From a virus: DNA of 22,825 nucleotides. Shown here in pieces: positions 14,086-21,040 of the stretch (within the stretch, counting starts at the first letter, position 1; each line of letters begins with the position of its first letter). The DNA lies in the IMG/VR virus record IMGVR_UViG_3300038436_000246, positions 1-22,825 of that record. One strand, 5' to 3'. The notes beneath the pieces were generated by a model that was not told the DNA's origin, did not search any database, and saw only the letters and a list, made by a program, of their open reading frames with translations. The translations under genes and the position numbers were made by a program.

Positions 14086-14542
14086 CCACGGCCTGGGTGA
14101 CGGACACTGTCCGTCCGGCCTTGGCCTCGCTCTCTACGAATTCTCGCGCAGCCTTGGCAATGGCATCGGCATCGTCCTTGTTCGGCCCCTCTTTGTCCCT
14201 GGTCGCGATCTCCTGGAACAGGCCAGATGCGGGCAACCCCTCCAGGAAATTCATGAACCAGGCCAGCGGCGACGCCTTCTTGCCCTCGCTGAACTCCAGC
14301 TCCGCGCCGCCGTCGAGCTGCTCCATGAACTGCTTTACCCCGGCATCGAGCAGGGCAGGAGGCAGCTTGCCTTTGCCCTCTTTTGGCCAGTTGCGGGCGA
14401 TGAATTCCGTGATGCCGCGCTTGCGCTCGGCCTCCGCGAATTCGCGCTGCGCCTCTTTTTTCCCTTCCTCTTTCGCCTTGGCCGCTGCGGCGTCTGCCGC
14501 GGCCCTGACATCCGCCTCGGAGAATTGTTTTTCGTCCGGCAT
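14066..14542 (-). CDS. Nested capsid scaffold (Mu gpZ-like), internal start
   Basis: Within the protease gene, the ATG at 14542 (codon 208) is preceded by GGAGGTCATC, a full Shine-Dalgarno sequence at five-to-six-base spacing. Initiation there would give a 158-residue protein beginning MPDEKQFSEADVRAAADAAA, in the same frame as the protease and sharing its stop. Mu makes its scaffold Z from an in-frame start within I, and lambda makes Nu3 within C, so the arrangement is expected. The product is rich in Ala, Glu and Lys, with helical segments (EAERKRGITEFIARNW, AKAAREFVESEAKAGRT). It would form the internal core on which the capsid protein assembles. Confidence 0.75.
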   Translation of the reverse strand: MPDEKQFSEADVRAAADAAAAKAKEEGKKEAQREFAEAERKRGITEFIARNWPKEGKGKLPPALLDAGVKQFMEQLDGGAELEFSEGKKASPLAWFMNFLEGLPASGLFQEIATRDKEGPNKDDADAIAKAAREFVESEAKAGRTVSVTQAVGHVTGA

Positions 14543-15163
14543 GATGACCTCCGTCTTTTCCGGTTTATCGTGATAGACCGCCGAGGCCATTTCCTCCGGG
14601 CGGTTTGCTTCCTGCTTCAGGGCGTCGGCGTCCCAGGTCGGAATGACCCGGTCAGCGACCTCGACCCCGTCCCTCTCGATGAGCCATTCCCGCAGCCTGG
14701 TGAATATCTGGCCGATGAGCCCGATGGACCACGCCTCGGAAAACTCGATGTATTCCTCCCCCTCCTCGAACTTCAGGTCCGCCAGCCCCTTGACTGCCGG
14801 CGGCATGGCTCCGAGAAAGCCGACGTGCCGCAGCCGGCCGTCCGGGTAGAAGGCGGCGCTGCGCTTCTTATATCTGCCGGCCTTGACCAGTTCCTCAAAC
14901 TCGGGGACTACATCCCCGGCCAGGGCGAACAGCCGTTTGGTTCCGTCCACCACGTCGCTCTTCAGCTCGCGGATCCAGCCGAAGGCCGGGGCGTTGTCCT
15001 TGGGATGGCCGACCACCACCGGCGGCTCGTGCTCGGCCGCGTTGAAGGTGGCCACCGCCTTGTCGATCAGGGCGTCACCGTCATGTTCGGCGCCGGTGGA
15101 ATCGCGCTGCTTGCCGCCCTTGAAAATCTCTATCCAGTCGCCAAAGCCCTTGAATTCAGCCAT
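14066..15163 (-). CDS. Prohead protease-scaffold, Mu gpI-like
   Basis: The 365-residue protein is a Mu I-type capsid maturation protease fused to an assembly scaffold. The N-terminal half begins MAEFKGFGDWIEIFKGGKQ and carries EPPVVVGHPKDNAPAFGW, with likely catalytic His53, and YKKRSAAFYPDG, with likely nucleophile Ser102. This is the herpesvirus-assemblin-like serine protease arrangement. The C-terminal half from residue ~208 is helical and charged (ADAAAAKAKEEGKKEAQREF), typical of scaffolds that the protease later digests. The start at 15163 has GGGAG eight bases upstream; the open frame continues further 5' but lies over the G-like gene and looks like shadow. An internal start gives the free scaffold (see 14066-14542). 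Confidence 0.87.
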   Translation of the reverse strand: MAEFKGFGDWIEIFKGGKQRDSTGAEHDGDALIDKAVATFNAAEHEPPVVVGHPKDNAPAFGWIRELKSDVVDGTKRLFALAGDVVPEFEELVKAGRYKKRSAAFYPDGRLRHVGFLGAMPPAVKGLADLKFEEGEEYIEFSEAWSIGLIGQIFTRLREWLIERDGVEVADRVIPTWDADALKQEANRPEEMASAVYHDKPEKTEVIMPDEKQFSEADVRAAADAAAAKAKEEGKKEAQREFAEAERKRGITEFIARNWPKEGKGKLPPALLDAGVKQFMEQLDGGAELEFSEGKKASPLAWFMNFLEGLPASGLFQEIATRDKEGPNKDDADAIAKAAREFVESEAKAGRTVSVTQAVGHVTGA

Positions 15164-15165
15164 TG

Positions 15166-15678
15166 TTATTCTCCCTTGATGATGTGTTTGGCCAGGATCG
15201 CGCTGATCTCCGGGCCGTCTTCCTTCTGCACCAGAATGAACGGCCGGGCCGGAATATCGCCCCAGGGCAGTTTCACCTTGCGGGCGTGGCCCCGGACCCC
15301 GAACCTTTTGCCACCTTTGCTTGTGCGGTAGTGCGGGCCGACCTGCATGGTGAATGTCCCGAACTCTCCTTTCTTGGCGCCGTAGTTGTGCACCCCGGCA
15401 TAGACGACATTGGTTCCGACCCGGACGCTGTTCTTTGCCGGCACGCTGGTGATGGAGTTCATCAGCCGGTTGGTGTCGCGCAGCGCCTGCCCTTTGCGGT
15501 GCTGCAGCTTCGCCCATTTGTCCGGCCGGCCGGACCTGGCAAAGTTCGTCCGGATCGACTCGCGGACAATGGCGCCGACCTTGCGCATGGCCGCCGTGGA
15601 GTCGGTCATGCGATCGGCGATCCCTTCCAGGACCTTGTTGAGATCCTTGCGGTTGATTTTCAGCGTGATGCCCGGCAT
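15166..15678 (-). CDS. Virion morphogenesis protein, Mu gpG-like
   Basis: The 170-residue protein belongs to the phage virion morphogenesis family (Mu gpG, P2 gpS), which takes part in tail completion or head-tail joining. Typical features are KVLEGIADRMTDSTAAMRKV and IRESIRTNFARSGRPDKWAK, with the core N-F---G-PD-W--L, followed by LRDTNRLMNSITSV, VVYAGVHNYGAKKG, and the C-terminal IPARPFILVQKEDGPEIS. I chose the ATG at 15678, not the TTG one codon earlier, because it has GGGG seven bases upstream and overlaps the stop of the small gene before it (TGATG). The gene is two bases from the protease start. Confidence 0.88.
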   Translation of the reverse strand: MPGITLKINRKDLNKVLEGIADRMTDSTAAMRKVGAIVRESIRTNFARSGRPDKWAKLQHRKGQALRDTNRLMNSITSVPAKNSVRVGTNVVYAGVHNYGAKKGEFGTFTMQVGPHYRTSKGGKRFGVRGHARKVKLPWGDIPARPFILVQKEDGPEISAILAKHIIKGE

Positions 15679-15809
15679 CAACGAACCCCGTTTAAACTAC
15701 TTTTAAATTCCTCTGTATCGAGAGGCCGCCCCTTCGTGCGGGTGTTGGGACGCCCGCCACGGTTTTTGCAAATTAGGGCCGTTTTTGGCCTTTTCTCATC
15801 ACTGCTCAT
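15678..15809 (-). CDS. Small basic protein, 43 aa, GRP repeats
   Basis: This 43-residue frame, MSSDEKRPKTALICKNRGGR then PNTRTKGRPLDTEEFKSSLN and GVR, fills what would otherwise be a 120-base gap. Its ATG overlaps the end of the F-like gene, has AGGG five bases upstream, and its TGA overlaps the ATG of the G-like gene. It has 11 Arg/Lys residues and two GRP triplets (GGRPN, KGRPL) that resemble the core of AT-hook DNA-binding motifs; the C-terminal third is acidic then neutral. Coupled overlap at both ends and protein-like composition make it very probably real. I do not recognise a named family. A role linking DNA or portal to head assembly is only a guess. Confidence 0.7.
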   Translation of the reverse strand: MSSDEKRPKTALICKNRGGRPNTRTKGRPLDTEEFKSSLNGVR

Positions 15810-16626
15810 TTTTGCCCTGGTCGCGTCGCTTTTTTTTCAGCAGCTCTTTCAGCTCCTGCTGCCGGCTCAGCTCCTTGAGCACAGCCGTTGCCAGCTGGGC
15901 CGGGTAGGTGGCCAGCCGCTCCTGCATGGCCGTGCCCAGGTCGCCCCAGTAATCCTTGCCCGGGTTGCGCTCGAAACCGGGATCCGGCAGGAGCTGCTTG
16001 GCCGGCATTCGTTCGCCGCTGACCGGACTGACCGGCTCGATCAGCCTGCCGGTCGGGTCCTTGTCCTCGATCTTCAGGCCGCGCTTGCCCACCTGCGTCT
16101 CGGTCAGGGCGATCACCGAGCAGCGGCAGCGGTAGCCGTTGGGCGGGTACCAGGTGTCCCATGTCGGATGATTCGCCGGCCAGACCCTGCCGTTCATGGC
16201 CAGGTGCTCGGGCCGGGTGCGCGAGTCGTTGACCGCGCTGTACATCCAGTAGGGCACGACATCCACATCCTCATTCAGCTGCCGGTACCGGCCGACGTTG
16301 TAGGCGGTCTGGATGTTGGTGCGGAAGATGTTGTCCACCCGCCAGGCCCGCCTGCCGGTCCAGCCCCGGCGCTCGAAGATGTCGCCGCACTCCTTTTTGA
16401 ACTGGTCGAAGGATGTGCCCTGGTCGATGGCCCGCTGCAGGGCGGTGAACACCGTGTTCAGCTGGTCGCCCTTGGCGATGCCGGAAACCGCGAACGCCTT
16501 GACCTTGGCCTCGTCGGCCAGGGCCTTGAAATCCTTGGGCCGCATCTGGACCTTATCCTTCCAGAACTGTTGGGCCTCCCACATGGGCAGCGGCTCCAGC
16601 TTTATCCTGCCAAAATCAATCGTCAT
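15799..16626 (-). CDS. Head morphogenesis protein, Mu gpF-like
   Basis: The 275-residue protein is the minor head protein of the Mu F / SPP1 gp7 family that follows the portal gene. The diagnostic centre is IFRTNIQTAYNVGRYRQL, then YWMYSAVNDSRTRPEHLAMN with the conserved R-RPEH, and GYRCRCSVIALTE with the C-C pair. The N-terminus resembles DUF-type WKDKVQMRPKDFKALADEAK. It ends with a basic helix, LKELLKKKRRDQGKNEQ. The protein is brought into the prohead with the portal and may protect or guide the packaged DNA end. The ATG overlaps the end of the portal gene by 11 bases, and the stop lies over the start of the 43-residue gene. Confidence 0.9.
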   Translation of the reverse strand: MTIDFGRIKLEPLPMWEAQQFWKDKVQMRPKDFKALADEAKVKAFAVSGIAKGDQLNTVFTALQRAIDQGTSFDQFKKECGDIFERRGWTGRRAWRVDNIFRTNIQTAYNVGRYRQLNEDVDVVPYWMYSAVNDSRTRPEHLAMNGRVWPANHPTWDTWYPPNGYRCRCSVIALTETQVGKRGLKIEDKDPTGRLIEPVSPVSGERMPAKQLLPDPGFERNPGKDYWGDLGTAMQERLATYPAQLATAVLKELSRQQELKELLKKKRRDQGKNEQ

Positions 16627-18124
16627 CGCGTACCCGGGCCGTGGCCCGGCCGTAGAGTTCAGCGGCGTAGAGCGCCCGCTCGGTCATGTCCTGCAGCCCG
16701 GTCATGTCCAGCGCCGGGAACAGGGCCAGCAGATTGAGCTGCGCCTCCTCGAAGGTCGAGGCATCCCGCACCGCCTTGAGGATCAATGCCTCGTTTCCGG
16801 CAAGGTCCACCCCGGCAAAGGCCGTATCGGCCAACCCCTCCAGGGCCTGCTGCTCCGGTGTGAATTTCGCTTCTCCCCTCGCCCCAGGGGAGAGGGGAAC
16901 AGCCTCGGCAAACATCGGCGCTGGTCCGCCCTGCGGCACCTGGAGCAGCTTCGCCCCAGCGTCGGGCCTCGGGTAGCCGTAGGTCTCGTAGAAATAATCC
17001 TCGGCCACCGGCAGCCCCAACTCCTTGACCACGATCCGGTCCACCTCGGCCCGCGCCTGCAGATCATCGCCCTCCTCCGTGACCAGGTCGAACCAGGGAT
17101 AGAGCCGGTCCGCGAAGTTGAAATCCACGATCCAGCGGATCAGCGACTCGTTGAGGCACTCGGCCAGCAGATCGGCATCCGCCTTGCGGATATCTCCGCG
17201 CACCTCGTCCTGGGCCTCATCGTTGCCGAGCTTGCCAGGCGTCCCCTCGGTGGAGGCGGACTGACCCAGGACACGCACGGCGATCTGCCGGTCCATGTAC
17301 TCGCACATGGCCTCGTAGGAGACATTGCCTGAGCGCGCCGCCTCCAGCAGATCGATGGCCATGCCCTCCGGGATGATGATCCCGGTCTCCTGGTGGATGG
17401 CCTCGATGGCCTCCAGCAACGTATCCTTCTGCTCCTGGGTCGCTCCGGCCGGGTAGGTGCCCTTGGGGGTCGGCGAGCCGAAGCGATCGAGGAAGGTCAG
17501 CCAGAACTTGATGCCATTCTTTTTGAACCAGGTCGGCCACCACAGCGACTGGCCCAGCCCCTGGCCGTAGGGATTGTCGCTGCTGCCGAAAGTAAAACGG
17601 ATGAACTTGCGTTCCGGTACCGGTTCGCCGGTGATCATCGCCGCGCGGGTGAGCAGCCGCAGCTCCCGGTCCACGGTGAAGACGAAACGGCGCGGGTGCT
17701 TGCCGATCAATTTGCCCGGTACCCACCGTCCATCCCGTGCGATCCACAGCACCTCGGTCTCGAAATGGCCGTACAGCACCGCCTGCATCAGTTCCTGGAT
17801 CGCCTGAGTCATGTTGGTCCGGTCCAGGGCGTCCAGGACAAAATCGGCGATCTCCTGCGCCCGGGCCGAGTCGTCGGCCGGGATCACCTTCCACTCCAGG
17901 CCGGCGATGGAGAGATACCGCGTCTGCAGCACCGCCCCGGCCCGTGCGTCCCGCGCCACCTCGTCATAGAGCTTCAGCCCCTTGCCCCGCCCCTCGCTGA
18001 GCACGGTCGGGTCCGGATTCTCCAGGCGGCCCAGGTAGCCGGCAAAGATATCGATGTCCTTGACGGCGACCGCTACTTCGTCGGTGACCGGCGCGCCGGC
18101 TGTCTTTGTCTGCTCGTCGCTCAT
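16616..18124 (-). CDS. Portal protein, DUF935 family (Mu gp29-like)
   Basis: The 502-residue protein matches DUF935, the Mu-type portal: YEVARDARAGAVLQTRYLSI-like start, GLEWKVIPADDSARAQEIAD, ELMQAVLYGHFETEVLW, FGSSDNPYGQGLGQSLWWP, FLDRFGSPTPKGTYPAGATQ, and the helix with YEAMCEYMDRQIAVRVLGQS plus KADADLLAECLNESLIRWIV. It forms the dodecameric ring at the packaging vertex. Residues ~409-418 (VPLSPGARGE) are encoded by a GC-rich hairpin repeat that has entered in frame in a loop near the C-terminal domain. The ATG overlaps the terminase stop (ATGA). Its full length and intact conserved blocks suggest that it still works. Confidence 0.9.
   Translation of the reverse strand: MSDEQTKTAGAPVTDEVAVAVKDIDIFAGYLGRLENPDPTVLSEGRGKGLKLYDEVARDARAGAVLQTRYLSIAGLEWKVIPADDSARAQEIADFVLDALDRTNMTQAIQELMQAVLYGHFETEVLWIARDGRWVPGKLIGKHPRRFVFTVDRELRLLTRAAMITGEPVPERKFIRFTFGSSDNPYGQGLGQSLWWPTWFKKNGIKFWLTFLDRFGSPTPKGTYPAGATQEQKDTLLEAIEAIHQETGIIIPEGMAIDLLEAARSGNVSYEAMCEYMDRQIAVRVLGQSASTEGTPGKLGNDEAQDEVRGDIRKADADLLAECLNESLIRWIVDFNFADRLYPWFDLVTEEGDDLQARAEVDRIVVKELGLPVAEDYFYETYGYPRPDAGAKLLQVPQGGPAPMFAEAVPLSPGARGEAKFTPEQQALEGLADTAFAGVDLAGNEALILKAVRDASTFEEAQLNLLALFPALDMTGLQDMTERALYAAELYGRATARVRDDD
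16872..16893. repeat. Repeat hairpin inside the portal gene, copy D
   Basis: TCTCCCCT (16872-16879) pairs with AGGGGAGA (16886-16893) around a 6-base loop. It is the same kind of CCCTCTCCC/GGGAGAGGG palindrome as the intergenic copies, and here it is translated as PLSPGARGE. Other Mu-type portals would show whether these residues are extra. Confidence 0.65.
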
Positions 18125-19662
18125 TGCATGTACCCGTCGAATTTGGTGCCGATCCGGCCGCGGCCGGTGGACTGGTATTCAAACACGCCGCCGCCCTGGG
18201 CCTGCAACATGCTCACCGCGCCCTCCAGGGCATCCGGACCGTCGTCGTTGATGTTGCGGTTCAGGATGTAGATCAACTGTTCCACCAGCAGGTCCTGGTC
18301 GCTGTGGCCCTTCTCGAAGAGCAGCTTGCCGTACTCGACCAGGTAGGAGAGCGTCCCGATGGTCCGGGCCTCCTTGTTGGTGTTGTGCTGCACAGCCTGC
18401 CAGGGCAGGTAGCGGCCTACTTCCTTGGCGTAGTTGTAGATGGCCTCGTGCAGGAAGTCCTTGAGCATGTTCTCCTCGATGCCGATGGTCCCGCCGTAGG
18501 CGTCCACCTGCTGGTAGGCGGCGGCGAACATCTCGCCCGGGCTCGCCCTCCGGATCCAGGCATGCAGGCAGCGAAACAGCATCTTGTCGCGCTGCAGGCC
18601 CACGGTGATGATCGCCTTGTAGTCGTTGGCCTCGCCGTTCTTTGCGCTGGGATCGACAAAGGTGGCCACCAGCAACTGCGGCATGAGTACCTCGATGTGC
18701 GGCCGCTCGTAGAACTTGAACCAGGGCTCCTGGAAGGGCGAGTCATCGGCGCCGGTGAGGTTCATCATCTCGGCATTGAAGTCCCGCGTGCCCATGGTCC
18801 GCTTCTTCTTCTCCAGCCGTTCAGCCGGCCAGAGCGCGGGCCACAGGGGTCGCTGATCCTCCTTGCCGTAGTCGAGCCAGGCCCGATAGACCCTGGAGAC
18901 ATAGAGCTTCTCGCCGGTCTCGTCCTTTTCCGCGATCAGCTGGGAGAGCACCGATTTCGGATGAAACAGGTTGCCCACCATGACAAAGGTGTAGCCGGTG
19001 CCCATGGAGCCGATCACCGCGCGGCGCAGCCAGCGCAGTCCCTTCTCCACCAGCTTCGGATTCTCGACGTTCTCATCGTTCTCGAAATCATCCACCGTGG
19101 CATAGTCCGGCCGGTGCTGGCGGTTCTTCAGGCCGCGCACCTTTTCCCCCTTGCCCCTGGCCAGGGTCCGGATCCCGTTGTTCGTGGTGAAATCGCCGGA
19201 CTGCCAGACCTGGCCGCGCAGCTCGCCGAAATCGTGGCGCAGCCGGGGATTGTCTTCCAGCTCCAGCCGGATCGGCAGGGTGAAGCCGGTGGCCTGGTCA
19301 TTGGTGTCCGAGACCAGGAGCTGGAACTGCCGCAGCCCGTAGCAGATGTTGCGCACCGGGATCGCGAAGCTCCAGAATGTGGACTTCGCATGCTCGCGGG
19401 GTGCCGCCACCAACACCACCTCGTCGCGCAGCTCGGACAGCCCCTCCCACTCCTGGTGGCACTCGGCGAACGCCACCGGGAAATAGTGGGGCAGGTAGGT
19501 CTTGCAGAAATAGAGCAGATCGTTGCGGCCGCGCTCGATGCGCGCGGCCTTCTTCGCCGGGGTGTCATCCTCGAAGGGCGAGACCGACTCGGTGATCCAG
19601 CCCTTGAGCTGGTCAACCCACAGGTCAAACCTGTGCTCTGTCAGTTGCGGCCGTTTCCTCAC
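18121..19662 (-). CDS. Terminase large subunit
   Basis: The 513-residue packaging motor has an N-terminal ATPase and a C-terminal nuclease. Walker A is near residue 87 (VAAPREHAKSTFWSF), Walker B near 186-196 (DYATVDDFENDEN), with the coupling region at VIGSMGTGYTFVMVGN. The nuclease begins at LLVATFVDPSAKN with the first catalytic Asp, continues at YGGTIGIEENMLKD, and ends at NINDDGPDALEGAVSML with the last acidic residues. It pairs with the small terminase encoded just upstream. The GTG start overlaps that gene's stop (GTGA), with GAGGCAG upstream; an ATG is not available. In Mu the equivalent gene is 28. It packs DNA from integrated copies with host flanks in transposable phages. Confidence 0.92.
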   Translation of the reverse strand: MRKRPQLTEHRFDLWVDQLKGWITESVSPFEDDTPAKKAARIERGRNDLLYFCKTYLPHYFPVAFAECHQEWEGLSELRDEVVLVAAPREHAKSTFWSFAIPVRNICYGLRQFQLLVSDTNDQATGFTLPIRLELEDNPRLRHDFGELRGQVWQSGDFTTNNGIRTLARGKGEKVRGLKNRQHRPDYATVDDFENDENVENPKLVEKGLRWLRRAVIGSMGTGYTFVMVGNLFHPKSVLSQLIAEKDETGEKLYVSRVYRAWLDYGKEDQRPLWPALWPAERLEKKKRTMGTRDFNAEMMNLTGADDSPFQEPWFKFYERPHIEVLMPQLLVATFVDPSAKNGEANDYKAIITVGLQRDKMLFRCLHAWIRRASPGEMFAAAYQQVDAYGGTIGIEENMLKDFLHEAIYNYAKEVGRYLPWQAVQHNTNKEARTIGTLSYLVEYGKLLFEKGHSDQDLLVEQLIYILNRNINDDGPDALEGAVSMLQAQGGGVFEYQSTGRGRIGTKFDGYMQ

Positions 19663-20174
19663 TGCTGCCTCGCGTACTCGCCCTTGAACTGGATGATCAG
19701 CGCGTCAAAGTTGCGCGCCAGAACCTTCAACCCCTCCGGATCCATGTCCCGCAGCTTGATAGCCAGCCACTCCAGGTTGCCGAGGAACAGGGCCGGGCGA
19801 TCGATCTCCGGCGCCACTTCCTGGGTCTTGGCCGCCTCGGCCCGCTCGATATCGTCCCACTTGCGGACAATGGCCGCGGTCTTGGACAGCGTGTCCATGA
19901 CGGCGCTGTCGCGCTCAGACGGCCGCAGCCCCTTGACATAGGTGAGCTGCTCCTTGAACATCGCCCGCAGCTCATCAACAAAGGCCCGGTGCCCCTGGCG
20001 GGCCAGGTCCCATTCATCCAGGTCGGATGAGGGCCGCTTGCTCTCGGACTTCCACTTGGACAGGCTGGTGACTGACACGTCCAGCCGCTCGGAGATCTCG
20101 GTCAGGGTGTTGCCCTGGGCGTAGAGATCCTTTGACAGCCCTTCCTTGGCCGCGCGATCGCCTTTAGCTCCCAA
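19659..20174 (-). CDS. Terminase small subunit-like, HTH protein (DUF1804 type)
   Basis: The 171-residue protein has an N-terminal helix-turn-helix, LYAQGNTLTEISERLDVSVT followed by SLSKWKSE, which should bind the phage packaging site. Then come EWDLARQGHRAFVDELRAMF, a conserved W--AR element, and a long helical part (SERDSAVMDTLSKTAAIVRK, EWLAIKLRDMDPEGLKVLA) expected of an oligomerising small terminase. Mu-like phages carry DUF1804 or gp26/gp27 genes here, directly before the large terminase. The start is a TTG at 20174, with GGGAG seven bases upstream, overlapping the previous gene by 11 bases. No ATG lies near it, so the start is the least certain part of the call. Confidence 0.7.
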   Translation of the reverse strand: MGAKGDRAAKEGLSKDLYAQGNTLTEISERLDVSVTSLSKWKSESKRPSSDLDEWDLARQGHRAFVDELRAMFKEQLTYVKGLRPSERDSAVMDTLSKTAAIVRKWDDIERAEAAKTQEVAPEIDRPALFLGNLEWLAIKLRDMDPEGLKVLARNFDALIIQFKGEYARQQ

Positions 20175-20415
20175 GGCCCAACTCCCGCCGCAGCCGGTTG
20201 ATCTGGCTGTTCACGCCCTGCAGCTTGACCGCGGCCGTCTCCAGGTTGCGCATCTGCTGCGCCGCCATGGCGATGTCCATACTTTCAGGGTCGCTTAATG
20301 CCGGGTTGATCTCCTCGCGGATCACCCGGCACAGCCCCTCGATGCTCATGCGCAGCTGCAGCCGCTCCTGCTCCAGGACCGACAGCCGGCCCAGCATCTG
20401 ATCTCTCTCGCTCAT
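20164..20415 (-). CDS. Small coiled-coil protein, Mu gp26-like
   Basis: I place the start at the ATG at 20415, which forms an ATGA overlap with the previous gene, and not at the in-frame ATG 45 bases upstream. This gives 83 residues, almost wholly helical: MSERDQMLGRLSVLEQERLQ, LRMSIEGLCRVIREEINPAL, AAQQMRNLETAAVKLQGVNS and QINRLRRELGLGS. Heptad-like leucines suggest a coiled coil. The gene is between a membrane protein and the small terminase, as gp26 is in Mu. Its function in that family is unknown; a link between lysis and packaging modules is not supported by anything I can see. Confidence 0.65.
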   Translation of the reverse strand: MSERDQMLGRLSVLEQERLQLRMSIEGLCRVIREEINPALSDPESMDIAMAAQQMRNLETAAVKLQGVNSQINRLRRELGLGS

Positions 20416-20750
20416 TCGTCGATGTCCTTCGGGTTGGTTTTTTTGCGCACCAGCGGGCAATACTGATTGTGCCTCGCCATGTTCGTCGCATCCGACACGA
20501 CCTGGGTGGTGTAGACCAGCTGCTCCCGGTAGTCAGTGCCCAGCTTCTGCGTCTCCTGGACCAGGAGCACGTTGTCCTCGTACATCTTGACCACCGATTC
20601 AAAGCGCCGCTGGTGCTGGAATGAGGTGTAGGCGTTGACCACCCACGGCCCCAGCACAACTAGGACCACGATGGACAGCACCGGCCAGGTGCCGATTGAT
20701 TCAACTATGCCGGCCAGGGCCGTAATGGTTGCAAGCTGTTCCGGGGTCAT
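20412..20750 (-). CDS. Membrane-anchored coiled-coil protein, DUF2730-like (Mu gp25)
   Basis: From the ATG at 20750 (ATGA overlap with the zinc-finger gene) the product is 112 residues. An N-terminal helix MTPEQLATITALAGIVESIG is followed by one membrane segment, WPVLSIVVLVVLGPWVVNAY, then a helical, charged cytoplasmic or periplasmic part (SFQHQRRFESVVKMYEDNVL, LVQETQKLGTDYREQLVYTT) and a polar tail (NQYCPLVRKKTNPKDIDE). DUF2730 proteins of Mu-like phages have this plan and lie in this place. A lysis role such as holin-like pore or inner spanin is possible because the lytic transglycosylase is nearby, but there is no direct sequence evidence. A longer 144-codon frame starts further upstream and overlaps the zinc-finger gene; I reject it. 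Confidence 0.65.
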   Translation of the reverse strand: MTPEQLATITALAGIVESIGTWPVLSIVVLVVLGPWVVNAYTSFQHQRRFESVVKMYEDNVLLVQETQKLGTDYREQLVYTTQVVSDATNMARHNQYCPLVRKKTNPKDIDE

Positions 20751-20962
20751 CGTGATTTCAATCGCTCCTTCTGTGATTTGCACGGAGCGCACAGGGTGCA
20801 TCCTGGCATGGCCACCCGTCGCTCCATGGGGATCTCCTTTTCGCACCAGGCGCAGATGGGAGCGCCGAGCCCTTCCTTGCCCGCGTCGCCCCGGGCGATC
20901 TCAATGAGCGCGGCCATCTCACGCGGCTCGTTCGCTGTTATGTCGTCTATAAAATCAGGCAT
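20747..20962 (-). CDS. TraR/DksA-type C4 zinc-finger protein
   Basis: The 71-residue protein, MPDFIDDITANEPREMAALI onward, ends in a four-cysteine zinc finger, ICAWCEKEIP with GCTLCAPCKSQKERL, as in TraR/DksA proteins. Small phage members lack the long coiled coil of DksA and may bind RNA polymerase's secondary channel. They are common in the lysis region of Mu-like phages. The start at 20962 is chosen because the N-terminus PDFIDDITA is typical and the longer upstream reading (to 21061) is repeat-encoded (PHPACGRPLPAGEGNF). The repeat reaches up to the start codon, so the ribosome site is only TGAG. The ATG of the next gene overlaps its stop. Confidence 0.8.
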   Translation of the reverse strand: MPDFIDDITANEPREMAALIEIARGDAGKEGLGAPICAWCEKEIPMERRVAMPGCTLCAPCKSQKERLKSR

Positions 20963-21040
20963 AAGGCACTCAGGCACGGAGGCACTCAGGCAAAAGTTAC
21001 CCTCTCCCGCTGGGAGAGGTCGGCCGCAGGCCGGGTGAGG
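20960..21040. repeat. Composite intergenic repeat, copy B
   Basis: Read on the plus strand, GGCATAAGGCACTCAGGCAC-type units (20958-20990) are followed by a hairpin CCTCTCCC-GCT-GGGAGAGG (21001-21008 with 21012-21019), a small CGGCC/GGCCG hairpin and GGGTGAGGG. The order of parts is the same as in copies A and C. It lies directly upstream of the zinc-finger gene start. Confidence 0.75.

Noticed and set aside
14081-15331. Plus-strand open frame of 416 codons opposite the protease/scaffold gene
   Set aside because: The minus strand has protease motifs and two good starts; the plus frame shows no recognisable domain.
15164-15517. 118-codon upstream extension of the protease frame
   Set aside because: It overlaps the G-like gene in another frame and has Arg/Gln/Gly-rich shadow composition. 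The ATG at 15163 has a good ribosome site and the expected N-terminus.
15682-15798. First read as a 117-base non-coding gap with a GGCC hairpin
   Set aside because: It is covered by the 43-codon gene with coupled overlaps, so the weak hairpin is more likely incidental.
15163-16737. Plus-strand open frame of 524 codons opposite the G-, F-like and portal genes
   Set aside because: It crosses several real minus-strand genes and their overlaps. Composition is typical of antisense GC-rich shadow.
18106-19941. Plus-strand open frame of 611 codons opposite the terminase gene
   Set aside because: It is the codon-phase shadow of a GC-rich gene. It has no domain signature, is rich in Val, Leu, Gly and His, and runs antisense to a clear terminase with all motifs.
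20751-20846. 32-codon N-terminal extension of the DUF2730-like gene
   Set aside because: It lies over the zinc-finger coding region; the ATGA overlap start at 20750 is the better choice.
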